From Blepharisma japonicum (Eukaryota > Ciliophora > Heterotrichea > Heterotrichida > Blepharismidae), in NCBI GenBank assembly GCA_949751835.1, contig CATKHK010000046.1:300173-364172 (forward strand): DNA of 64,000 nt, in the 5' to 3' direction. The notes beneath the pieces were generated by a model. That model worked only from the letters and a program-made list of their open reading frames with translations, made no database searches and was not told where the DNA came from. The translations under genes and the position numbers were made by a program. Each line of letters starts with the position of its first letter. Positions within the stretch are counted from its first letter, which is position 1. This document shows, piece by piece, positions 42,590-51,323 of this stretch.

Positions 42590-42767
42590 TTATAAGGAAA
42601 AATGCAAATATAGTAATTATTGTTGAAGTTAAAGAGATTCAATTAAAATCTGAATCACTGAAATCATGATATTTTGATATTTTGGTATATATTTCTTGGA
42701 AAGGTATCATTATTCAGCTGGATAAGATCGATTTTTATTAGGCAATTTATAATTATAGTTTAAATAT
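42590..42767. promoter_or_regulatory. Short region upstream of RAD17
   Basis: About 180 bp of AT-rich sequence between the RAD17 start and the decayed GST; presumed RAD17 promoter, no motif assigned. Confidence 0.3.
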
Positions 42768-43078
42768 ATGATTGAGATTATCTTTCATTATTTTGATTTA
42801 TACGCCAGAGGAGAATTATATAGGGCAACTCTTAATTAATTTAATATTCATATATTGAACATTCTTATAACCATCATAAATGGCAACAATTCAAAGAATC
42901 AGGATTTTTTTGAAATCATACAATTACCTATGCTTGAAAGAGATGGACTGAAATTAGTTCAAAGTTTATCAATAGATGATATTTATGCCAGAAATTCTAA
43001 ATAATCCTTATGACACTTATCAACAGAATAGTTGAGAATGTGTGGCAAGATTTTATTAAAGAAAATAAAAAAACTTAA
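42768..43078 (+). pseudogene. Decayed glutathione S-transferase (sigma-like) fragment
   Basis: ATG at 42768 opens MIEIIFHYFDLYARGELYRA, the typical N-terminal strand and helix of sigma-class GSTs with the catalytic-type Tyr. After an in-frame TAA the same frame reads on to FFEIIQLPMLERDGLKLVQS, the cis-Pro and P-x-LE-x-DG-x-x-L-x-QS glutathione-binding block at the correct distance of about 50 residues, then IDDIYARNSK and another TAA. A shifted frame continues NNPYDTYQQNS and yet another VENVWQDFIKE, matching the start of the helical domain. No 15/16-nt intron removes these lesions, so the gene is broken by at least two stops and two frameshifts. Confidence 0.65.
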
Positions 43079-43291
43079 CATTGATGCCCAAAGTGATTTA
43101 CATAATATTCTATCGATAAATTGATTTTTACTCTCTGCTTATAAGAGAAATGTAAGCAAAATATTCATGGGAGTGTTTTTTGATACTATTTAACAAATCC
43201 AAACCTATTTATTCAAATAATTACTTTTAAAAAAAATTATTTAATTTTGTAATATTGTTTAATAGTAATTTATTTATAGAAAGATTATAAA
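43079..43291. other. AT-rich spacer before chitin synthase
   Basis: About 210 bp; may contain more eroded GST sequence but no block I can match with confidence. Presumed promoter of the chitin synthase gene. Confidence 0.3.
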
Positions 43292-45472
43292 ATGCATGTT
43301 ATAAGGAGGCGTATGGTTGATTCTGGGATAGATCAGAGTAATTCAAGAGTCCAAATATCAATGGAAGGTAGTAGTGAAGATAGAGTTCAAGTAGATAATC
43401 TAGAAAATCCTCAAATAATTTATCAAGTAGTAAAGTTGAATAAGGATACTGAATCTCGCAAGATAAAGAAAACAGTTTATAAAAAATTGATAAGAGTGTC
43501 TGGTTTATCCCCTGTAGCTCCTGATTCGCGATTTTATGAAAGCAGTGTCCTTAGTGATCTTATATTATCTGCAAATACTCCAGAACCTTGTGAATTTTTA
43601 ATTGTCATCACGATGTACAATGAAGAAAGTAAAGAGCTGAGCGATACTTTAGACGGAGTTATTTCAAACTTAAAAGTTTTTGCAAGAAATGGTATCCAGC
43701 CCAAAAAAATTGGCTGTATCATAATTGTGGATGGAGTTGAAGCATTTTTTAAAACTTATGAAGAAGATGAGGATTTTTTTCAAAAATATTGTAATAAAGA
43801 AAGCATTTTTGATAAGTTTCCAGGCATTGAAAATGATATTCTAAAATGCAAAATACCCAACGAAACTGAAGACGATGAGTTCGCTCACTTATTTATGCAG
43901 AAAAAGAGAGTTTATGATGGGGATAATGAGCTAGAATTTCAAATAATCTTTTGTATAAAACAAAAAAATAAAAGAAAATTAAATACTCATTTATGGTTTT
44001 TTGGGGGATTTTGCGAGCTAATCAAACCCAAATATGTGATGCTACTTGATGTAGGGACGAAACCTCTTGATAAATCTTTGTATTATCTGTATGAAGCTAT
44101 GGAAAGAGATAAAAGAATAGCAGGATGCTGCGGAGAAATTGCACCTATGGCTGTTAATGGTTGAAATCTTGTGACCTCTGCTCAACTGGTAGAATATAAA
44201 TTTGCACACACTTTTGATAAGTCTCTGGAAAGTTTATTTGGATATGTATCAGTCCTCCCTGGTGCATTTAGTGCGTATCGATGAACTGCCCTAAAAGGTC
44301 CACCATTATGAGAACACTATTTTAAATCATTTTCTCATCCTGAATTAATGACAGCATTTCAAGCAAATATATACTTAGCAGAAGATAGAGTTTTATGTTT
44401 GTCTTTGGTTTCAAAAATATCTGAAAATGAGCCGAGCTATATACTGAAATATATAAGAAAATCTATCGCAATAACAGATGTTCCTTCAAATATTCAACAA
44501 TTAATGGTTCAAAGAAGGAGATGGATTAATGGATCTTGATTTGCATTAATTGATTCTATAAAAAGCTTTTCTTCTGTTTATAAAACAAAACATTCTCGCT
44601 GTAGGAAATTTTTTTTTACAGTCCAATTAATATACTTTATATTAAATGTTGCTTTCTCATGATTTATGGTTGGATCATTTTATTTAGCATTTTCAATAAT
44701 TGTACAAGAGACTTTTCCGCAAAAGGAAGCAATGATAACACTTGGAAATATAATTATCATTTTCTATGGTGTTATACTTGTAACTATTTTTATAGTTTCT
44801 TTAGCGGTTGAGCCAAACAGAGCAAAAGAGACAATTACAGCTATAGCTTGCATACTAGGAATTTATATGATTGGTACTATGTTTATGATGATTCGTTTTC
44901 TTGCGAACATTGATTTTTCTGCACCAATAGCAGCAGCTTTAGCATTCTGCACTTTAGGTATATTTGTAATAAATATATTTTTAAATAATGCTGCTATCCC
45001 AATACTTAAAGGAATATTTCATTTCTTATTCCTGACACCTACATATATCAATATTTTCAGCATCTATGCAATTTGCAACTTACACGATTGCACTTGGGGA
45101 AACCGTCCCGATAAATTGAGTGAAGAAGAAAAAAATAGGTTAAGCGATTATAAGGCATTTAGAGCCAGATGATTGATTTTTTGGGTTTTGACAAATTCTG
45201 GATTTGTTTATTTTATTAACATATTAATTCAATCCAAAGAGTACGGTATTGACTATGTTGCTATAATTGCCATTATTGGAATTTCCAATTTAGGGTTTAG
45301 ATTTATTTGTGGATGCTTGTATTTGGCACAAGAACATTGGAGCAAGAAAAAAATAAATAGAATAGAAAATGTTGATAATAGAATCCATGATGAAAGTTGA
45401 GATCAGGGAGAGTATTATAATAATAGTGTTCAAAATGCAGAATCAGACTGACATGGGTTGGTAAGAGTTTAA
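43292..45472 (+). CDS. CHS: Chitin synthase (GT2 family)
   Basis: 726 aa processive glycosyltransferase making chitin from UDP-GlcNAc. Catalytic domain about 95-420: [35 protein letters not shown] (D-x-D-like), the acceptor motif [15 protein letters not shown], and QRRRWINGS (Q-x-x-R-W), all diagnostic. About seven C-terminal membrane segments follow ([73 protein letters not shown]). TGA is Trp in many places, including Q-R-R-R-W neighbours and YRW. The stop chosen is TAA at 45470; an 18-nt GTAAG...CAG there could extend the tail slightly but is longer than local introns. Chitin is a ciliate cyst-wall and lorica component. Confidence 0.92.
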
Positions 45473-45536
45473 AATCAGCAAAATATATACTACTATTACA
45501 GTTACATATTATAATTCAGACAATAGGATATAATAA

Positions 45537-45758
45537 ATGGTTTTTATTGTCTATTTAATATTTTTGATAATATTGGCATGTGTTGTACATTTCTATATAA
45601 TCCTGCAATTTTTGATAAGGCCAAGCCCATGCATTCGAATAATGACTTGCTATTTTGCTGTTCAGAAAAGAATAAATGCTTATTACATAAAATATGGAGC
45701 AAAGAAGACTTGATATTTTTATTTTATTAAATTTTTTTTAAGCCAAAATTTGGACTAA
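45537..45758 (+). CDS. Small single-span membrane protein downstream of chitin synthase
   Basis: 73 aa with TGA as Trp. The N-terminal transmembrane helix is VFIVYLIFLIILACVVHFYI; a basic, Tyr-rich tail follows (RPSPCIRIMTCYF, KRINAYYIKYGAKKTWYF). It starts 65 nt after the chitin synthase stop on the same strand. No family recognised. Ciliates do not generally use operons, so a functional link is only suggested by position; it could also be the 3' part of an alternatively spliced chitin synthase transcript. Confidence 0.45.
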
Positions 45759-46160
45759 GGTTTATTCTCTAGTTACTATTAAATTAAATTAAAAACGCAT
45801 TATTGCCTCTTATAAAAAAAATCTGTGTATTAAAAAGCATAATATAAATGTAAAACTGGATCTCATATATTAAATAGCGTGAACACATTAAAAATTTTGA
45901 ATACTCATGATAGTTCATGTCTAGGAAGGGTTCAAATCAAGTAAAATCATTTAAAATCAATTTTATTCCATTCTAATTCTCTTTTATGTTTTTGTTCTCC
46001 GGTCATACAAAATTTGAAAATGATGATTCATTTTTAAGATTACAATAGCTGACATCTAATAGCTAAAAGCTCAAAGAAAATAAGCATTGACATTATAAAA
46101 ATATATTCTGTAATTATAGTGTTTGAATATGAGTGGCTTACTATTAGCGGAGAGTTTTAA
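45759..46160. other. Intergenic, nothing identified
   Basis: About 400 bp between the small membrane ORF and the zeta-COP stop. AT-rich, no ORF of note. Confidence 0.45.
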
Positions 46161-46709
46161 TTACCTCATTAAAGATTTTGATATTGCCTGCCTTGCATTG
46201 GTTATCACCCTACCAAAGGCTGATTCTTGCTTTTTGCTCTTTTGTGGCACAATTTGCTGCCCTTCTCTCATTGTAACTCTTTCCACAATACTCATGGCAT
46301 CACAGCAGACTATAAGCCCATCATCTAAAAACTCATCAATTGCAAGCATCATTAAGTCCATCTCTTCACAAACCCGTTTTTTATCAATTTCTGTCCTATA
46401 AAGCATTTCCAAAGCTTCAGTAATTGCATCTAAAAGTGATGCCATCAGGATTTCATTTTCTTCAAAAGTGGCAAATAAATATATAACTATATCGTTATAA
46501 TTTTTAAAAACAACTGAATAAGTTTCTAGCATAAAAATATCTGCTTCTGTATCTCTTGTGTTGATTTTTGATGATTTTGAATAGAGCTGCTGCTCAAATA
46601 GTCGCTGATTTGAATGTGTTAATAAGGAAGATGAAGGATTGTAGTATTTACTGTAAATATTTTGACCTTCGTTATCCAGAATGATTATTCCTTTCATCTC
46701 GCATATCAT
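46161..46709 (-). CDS. COPZ: Coatomer subunit zeta
   Basis: 182 aa, normal size for zeta-COP, the small longin-fold subunit of COPI coats that drives Golgi-to-ER and intra-Golgi traffic. Longin start EMKGIIILDNEGQNIYSKYY is typical; further blocks are EADIFMLETYSVVFKNYNDI, IYLFATFEENEILMASLLDA and EMDLMMLAIDEFLDDGLIV. C-terminal basic stretch AISKSLMR. No intron. Confidence 0.9.
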   Translation of the reverse strand: MICEMKGIIILDNEGQNIYSKYYNPSSSLLTHSNQRLFEQQLYSKSSKINTRDTEADIFMLETYSVVFKNYNDIVIYLFATFEENEILMASLLDAITEALEMLYRTEIDKKRVCEEMDLMMLAIDEFLDDGLIVCCDAMSIVERVTMREGQQIVPQKSKKQESAFGRVITNARQAISKSLMR

Positions 46710-47160
46710 TTTGTGAATTATTTATTTTTCTGACATAAGATTTAGGTAAATGGTGATTGAAACCTGTGAAAAAATGGGAGATTTTAGCTGCACTTTGCTA
46801 TAATCGTTCTCTTTAAAACTTTATTTTGTGTTTCAGCTAGGAAATTGAGTGAATAATTTATATGAGAAAATTTTGTAGTACTCTGATGTAAAGGATTTAT
46901 CATTACTAATAAGCTCTAAAATGAGTAAAGAGCACAATTCTGAATCATTAAGTTAATTTTTATGCCATAAATATCATATTAAATAGAACCCTATTAATTT
47001 GCTGAATTTTATTCCCGATTTATTTTTCTAATTAATAGTTCTCTGCAGCCAAAACACTTCTATTTAACTCAGAAATATTGCTTATATTCATCAAATATAT
47101 TAATTTACTCAATTAAATAGCCAATCCTACAAAATCTCAAACGAGCTAATATATAGAAAT
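46710..47160. other. Intergenic, nothing identified
   Basis: About 450 bp, very AT-rich; longest ATG ORF is 17 codons. Contains the zeta-COP promoter. Confidence 0.45.
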
Positions 47161-47469
47161 TTAATTTCTTTTCAAATTATTTAATATCTCCTTATATCCT
47201 CTATTCTCCAACGTTAAAACTGCATTTTCTCTATTCAACTCTTCCGCCTTGTTCACAAGCTGCAGCAAAAGTGCATCTTTATTTGAATCATTATTTATCA
47301 TTTCCATCATCATTAGTCTTTCAGTCTGCAGTACTTCTTGAAACTGCATTAAAATTACCTTAAGAAGTAACATTTCGCTTGTGCTATTTATCAGCTTTCC
47401 CAAGCACTCTCCGTTACACTCACAAGCATAAGAGCTCTCACCAGCTATTTTGTTGTTGAATGTAAACAT
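47161..47469 (-). CDS. Small coiled-coil hypothetical protein
   Basis: 102 aa. N-terminal Cys cluster (YACECNGECLGK) then continuous helix with heptads (LLLKVILMQFQEVLQTERL, LVNKAEELNRENAVLTLENR). No named family. Its ATG is only 41 bp from the divergent start of the SDR gene, so the two share a minimal promoter region. Confidence 0.6.
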   Translation of the reverse strand: MFTFNNKIAGESSYACECNGECLGKLINSTSEMLLLKVILMQFQEVLQTERLMMMEMINNDSNKDALLLQLVNKAEELNRENAVLTLENRGYKEILNNLKRN

Positions 47470-47510
47470 GTGTAAATATCAAATATTATTGCCCCATTTT
47501 TATAATATTT
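47470..47510. promoter_or_regulatory. 41-bp divergent promoter region
   Basis: Only 41 bp separate two divergent ATGs (47469 minus, 47511 plus). Both transcription starts and both 5' leaders must fit here or overlap the neighbouring coding sequence. Confidence 0.45.
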
Positions 47511-48326
47511 ATGCTTGCTCGTATACCCAAGGATAGCGTAAAACCAGCACTTATTGGAGTTTCGTGCCTTGTTGGCTTATACCTAACTTATAAGGCAACA
47601 TCTTTTATCAAAAGCTTTTACCAAAAAAGCCTTGTCAAGCCATTAGATTTCACACAAAGATATGGAGCCAAATCTTGGGCCGTGATTACAGAAGGGTCTA
47701 CAGATTTCGGAAAAACCTGGGCTGAAAAATTTGCATCAGCTGGTTTTAACATAATTCTTATAGACAATCGTCCAATCCCAGCAGATTTTAAGGCGAAAAT
47801 TGAGAAAAACTACAAAGTCAAGCTTGTTACGATTGATGAAAATTTAGCTGATGAGGATTCAGTTAAAAGAGTCCTAGAGCTTTTTAATAACCCAGCTTAT
47901 GATATTTCCATTGTGATTGTGAACTCAAAAGAAGTGGAGTTAGGAAGATTTAGAAGCATAAAAAATGATGCAGGAATAATCGAGTCAGGAGCATTTAAGG
48001 AAATGGAGAGTGAGAATATCACTAATGTTATACAGATGAATTTAATTGTCCCTGCATTATTTATTAGAGGACTAGTTTTGAGATTATTTGGAAGGGACAA
48101 AAGGTCAGCAGTAATTTTGTGCACTACAGATTATGATAGAAAGTTTCCTTATTCAGCAGCTTATAAGGCTGTTAAAGGATATAGAAGAGCACTCGGGATA
48201 AGTTTGCAAGAAGAATTAAAAGAGAAAATTGATGTTTTAGTCGTTAATTCATCAGGGAATGATGAGGTTGCTACTGTAAATCAAAGCTGCAGACATTTAG
48301 GAAGAAGAGTAGAACCTCCAATCTAA
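47511..48326 (+). CDS. Short-chain dehydrogenase-like protein, HSD17B12/KAR type, degenerate active site
   Basis: 271 aa. N-terminal membrane helix (PALIGVSCLVGLYLTYKATS) then YGAKSWAVITEGSTDFGKTW, the position of the T-G-x3-G-x-G nucleotide motif, here TEGSTDFG with Glu for the first Gly. The catalytic Y-x3-K is present as YKAVK in YSAAYKAVKGYRRALG, but the serine strand reads VILCTTDYDRKFP with no clear catalytic Ser. The layout matches microsomal 3-ketoacyl-CoA reductases/17-beta-HSDs of fatty-acid elongation. It may have changed or lost activity. Confidence 0.75.
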   Translation: MLARIPKDSVKPALIGVSCLVGLYLTYKATSFIKSFYQKSLVKPLDFTQRYGAKSWAVITEGSTDFGKTWAEKFASAGFNIILIDNRPIPADFKAKIEKNYKVKLVTIDENLADEDSVKRVLELFNNPAYDISIVIVNSKEVELGRFRSIKNDAGIIESGAFKEMESENITNVIQMNLIVPALFIRGLVLRLFGRDKRSAVILCTTDYDRKFPYSAAYKAVKGYRRALGISLQEELKEKIDVLVVNSSGNDEVATVNQSCRHLGRRVEPPI

Positions 48327-48435
48327 TAAAATTAGCGATCGAAACATAAACAACCGAAAATTAATTTTTCATATTAATTCTGCCCAATTGGCTCAGGGTA
48401 TTTACATATGTAGATTATAGATTTTCTTATGAAAG

Positions 48436-48750
48436 CTACTGAATTAGTTGCTGTTTCAGTTTTTTAATCGCATCTTCAACAGAAAAAGTCCCAGTCGCTC
48501 CCAATATACAAGTTCTATTATCATACCCTATATCCTTTAATTCTTCATATACCTTCTGGTTAACTTCAACCCCATAAATAGGCAAAGGATTACTTATTTG
48601 GCTTTCTAAAACTTGTATATCGAACTCTAAAGGCATTTGCATCAAATATCGTGCACAATTCCAAGCGTTTTGTATATCCCCACTATTAATATAGTCCTGA
48701 AAGGCCTGCACATATCCGCCGAGAGTTTGATGATCAGGTATATTACTCAT
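48436..48750 (-). CDS. Small hypothetical protein
   Basis: 104 aa, mostly helical. It begins MSNIPDHQTLGGYVQAFQDY and ends with a predicted helix (VEDAIKKLKQQLIQ). One Cys pair region (NAWNCARYLMQMP, RTCILGATG). The C-terminal 45 residues (YEELKDIGYDNRTCIL, then ATGTFSVEDAI) have a faint UBA-like look, not strong enough to claim. Confidence 0.6.
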   Translation of the reverse strand: MSNIPDHQTLGGYVQAFQDYINSGDIQNAWNCARYLMQMPLEFDIQVLESQISNPLPIYGVEVNQKVYEELKDIGYDNRTCILGATGTFSVEDAIKKLKQQLIQ

Positions 48751-48810
48751 TTTATAAATATTTCACTAATTATCGAACGATTTTAAGTTAGAGCTCCATA
48801 AGGTTGCTCC

Positions 48811-49059
48811 TTACATACTAATATCCTTATCAATCTCAATTGGTGGAAGTGCTTTGCTGAGGGTCGAAACCTCACTTCTGCTGATTTCTTTGCCATTTCT
48901 GAACTCACGGATCTTGAATCCTGTTTTGCCTGAAGCTTGCAAAAGATTTCTACGAGGCCCAGAAGCGAATTTTGTTGTCAAATTGATTGAATGGCACCAC
49001 ATGCGGTTCCAACTGAGTTTTCCGTAATACCAACCAAGAATATGATTCACTCCTCCCAT
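48811..49059 (-). CDS. Small hypothetical protein, possibly organellar
   Basis: 82 aa. N-terminus is Trp/Tyr-rich (MGGVNHILGWYYGKLSWNRM), then a basic segment (TTKFASGPRRNLLQ, KIREFRNGKE) and an acidic end (PPIEIDKDISM). Small basic aromatic proteins of this kind are frequent among ciliate respiratory-complex subunits; that is only an impression. No family match. Confidence 0.55.
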   Translation of the reverse strand: MGGVNHILGWYYGKLSWNRMWCHSINLTTKFASGPRRNLLQASGKTGFKIREFRNGKEISRSEVSTLSKALPPIEIDKDISM

Positions 49060-49189
49060 TTATTTATATAACTTGCTAAGTGGCTGCTTTGAATTCTCAA
49101 GGCAAGAAAAATAATTTATATATTTAAAATTTTGAAAAGAGTTTAAATAATTCGTCATTTGTGTGAAGACAAAATAAATTTTCTTTATA

Positions 49190-49957
49190 ATGGACGGATT
49201 ACTTTCCACATCAAGTCTTCAAAACTCCTTAGAATGTCCAGTCTGCTTTGAATACCTAGCACCCCCTGTATACCAATGCCCTAATGGACACTCAATTTGC
49301 TCACGCTGCCATCAGCATGTTCCGATTTGCCCTGAGTGTAGATCTGATATGTCTCACAGCTATAGAAACCTAACAATCGAAAAGATCTTAGAAAACATAC
49401 AAGTGAAATGCCGATTTCCTGGATGTGACGTTGTTACAACCTTATCAGCACGCTCTACTCATCTTTCAAGCTGTCCTTTCAATCCTTATGTTGAGTGTTT
49501 GCATTCAAATTGCAATATGATAGTGGAAGATTTGCCTTCTCATTTAAAATCTGTACACAATGTAAAAGAATTCAATATGAGCGACATAAGAGGGGTCAGA
49601 GGGTGAAATTCGAAATCTTGAAAAGGTGCTGACTGGGGGTTCAGCATATGGAATTTTAATGGAGAACTTATATTAAATCAAAGCCAAAGCAGCAGAGATT
49701 TTTTTTATTTATGGGTGTTTGATATCGGAAATACAAGAAAACGAGTGAAATTAACTGTAGAAAAAGACGGTAAAAAAGTCAGTTTTATTCTTGTCACTGC
49801 TTCAGCCAGAGGAAGGAGGAAATCAATGCCTTTTCATTTGAGCATTAAAGAAATTGAGAACCACTTTTTGGAAGCTGCTGAAGGGCTCGAAGAAGGGTAC
49901 CAGAGGCTGACTATTCATGTTGAATTGCTGGTTGATGGAACACTAACGCTAGTCTAA
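49190..49957 (+). CDS. SINA/SIAH-type RING E3 ubiquitin ligase
   Basis: 255 aa. RING at about residues 15-55: LECPVCFEYLAPPVYQCPNG then HSICSRCHQHVPICPECRS. The SIAH zinc-finger pair follows at about 70-125 (VKCRFPGCDVVTTLS, HLSSCPFNPYVECLHSNCNM, LPSHLKSVH). A C-terminal TRAF-like substrate-binding beta-sandwich covers about 140-255, including three Trp from TGA (GWNSKSWKG) and FYLWVFDIG. Normal architecture and near-normal length for the family, which ubiquitinates substrates for proteasomal degradation. Confidence 0.9.
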
Positions 49958-50482
49958 TGCGTGGAATTAATATAATCTTTTAATGAAATGAAAAGAAATT
50001 AAAATATTTATATTTTAAATTCTGATATTCTTTTATTATTTGGTGAAATTAAACAATTAATTTCGAGTATTAAGAATTATTTCTCATAAATGTTGGAGAA
50101 AAAATTGACTTTTTTCTAATAAATTTATTATTAGAAAATTTATAATTCAATATAAATTCCAATTTTTATGATTTTACTAGACTTAATAGCACTGCTTCCA
50201 TGCTTAATAATCGATAAATTTTGTATTATAGGTTTTACATGACTTTGAAGATAAATAATGACCCTACTGCTAAAAGACAATTCCAAGTAACTTATAATAA
50301 TTGGCTCATAAAAACTCATCATATTTTTTGAAATAGTAAAGATATTGCAATCTAACTTCTCAATAAATACATATGGAATTTCAAATAGTTTGCATTTTTC
50401 TATACATAGCCCATTTCTTCAAATAACCAATGATCTTTAATGAAAATATAAACTAAAGTTTTCGAAAAATTTTCATTAATAA
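49958..50482. other. Intergenic holding a start-less minus-strand ORF
   Basis: About 525 bp. Apart from the doubtful ORF at 50140-50435 (listed separately) it is AT-rich with nothing recognised. Confidence 0.4.
50140..50322 (-). CDS. Doubtful ORF, open but without a clear start
   Basis: 60 aa from the ATG at 50322, but the frame (TGA as Trp) stays open upstream to about 50435, near 100 codons in all, with no ATG at its beginning. The upstream part reads WRNGLCIEKCKLFEIPYVFI, composition like a folded protein. No GTA...AG intron supplies a start. Could be a gene remnant or the end of an exon whose beginning I cannot find. No family recognised. Confidence 0.3.
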   Translation of the reverse strand: MMSFYEPIIISYLELSFSSRVIIYLQSHVKPIIQNLSIIKHGSSAIKSSKIIKIGIYIEL

Positions 50483-51145
50483 ATGAATAAACATAAAAGA
50501 GTTCCATCAGCTATCCCACATGTTAAAAAAGAATTCCTCGAGGATGAGCCTGGAAGATTTTTAATATCACAAGGGATAGGAAAAGAGCAAAGTTCTTCTT
50601 CTATGAACTCTTCATCAAGCTATGAAGCAGTACAGCACAACTTTGTTGTGCCTTTTGACGAGTTTAAACAAAAAACCCTCGAATTTCTCAAAAGCCAAAG
50701 CTCAAAGCCTCCAGTCAATATAAAAATTACACCAGCCAATGCATCATTAAACTCATCATCAAGTGAAAATTCAAGTATTATAAACCCACAGCCAGCTTGC
50801 TTATTTCCTTTAGGTGAAAAATCTTGTGAGGATTCTTCTGACTCTCAAAAGAGATTTCGAACTAAAAGCTGTTCAAATCCTCGAGTTGAACTCTCTGCAG
50901 CTATGAAAAATATACAAGAAAGCCAAACGATCCATCAAAAGAAATTAGAATTCATCAGGAAAGATGTAAAGCAACAACTGCTGCAGATGATTATACAACC
51001 GGATCAATCTGATATTGACACTGATAGAATGCCAGACCCAAGAATATCAGTTGGGTCTACAGAAACGCTAAGTGGGCCAGGAAGCTCAGTGAATCAATTA
51101 GATGAAATGAGCTGGGTAAAGCTAGATAACTCCGTTGAACACTAA
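50483..51145 (+). CDS. Hypothetical Ser-rich protein
   Basis: 220 aa, Ser/Pro/Gln-rich and probably largely disordered (SSSSMNSSSSYEAVQHN, NASLNSSSSENSS), with a helical segment near residues 140-170 (ELSAAMKNIQESQTIHQKKL, EFIRKDVKQQLLQM). No domain recognised. Possible phosphoprotein by composition. Confidence 0.65.
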   Translation: MNKHKRVPSAIPHVKKEFLEDEPGRFLISQGIGKEQSSSSMNSSSSYEAVQHNFVVPFDEFKQKTLEFLKSQSSKPPVNIKITPANASLNSSSSENSSIINPQPACLFPLGEKSCEDSSDSQKRFRTKSCSNPRVELSAAMKNIQESQTIHQKKLEFIRKDVKQQLLQMIIQPDQSDIDTDRMPDPRISVGSTETLSGPGSSVNQLDEMSWVKLDNSVEH

Positions 51146-51323
51146 GGCATGAATAAGTGTACTGCTTCAATAAAAGCAAATGCATCCTCATGATAATTAA
51201 TATAAATATCGCTGTATTTATGGAAACGTTAGGAATGCTTACTGAAATTTGTTTATATAAGAAACTATTGCTTTTTCTGAAATAAAATAACATACTAATA
51301 AATGATAGGCAGTTCATTATTGA

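Noticed and set aside
45461-45478. 18-nt intron at the end of chitin synthase
   Set aside because: All other introns are 15 or 16 nt with A at -6; direct reading to TAA is simpler. Kept as a possibility in the chitin synthase entry.
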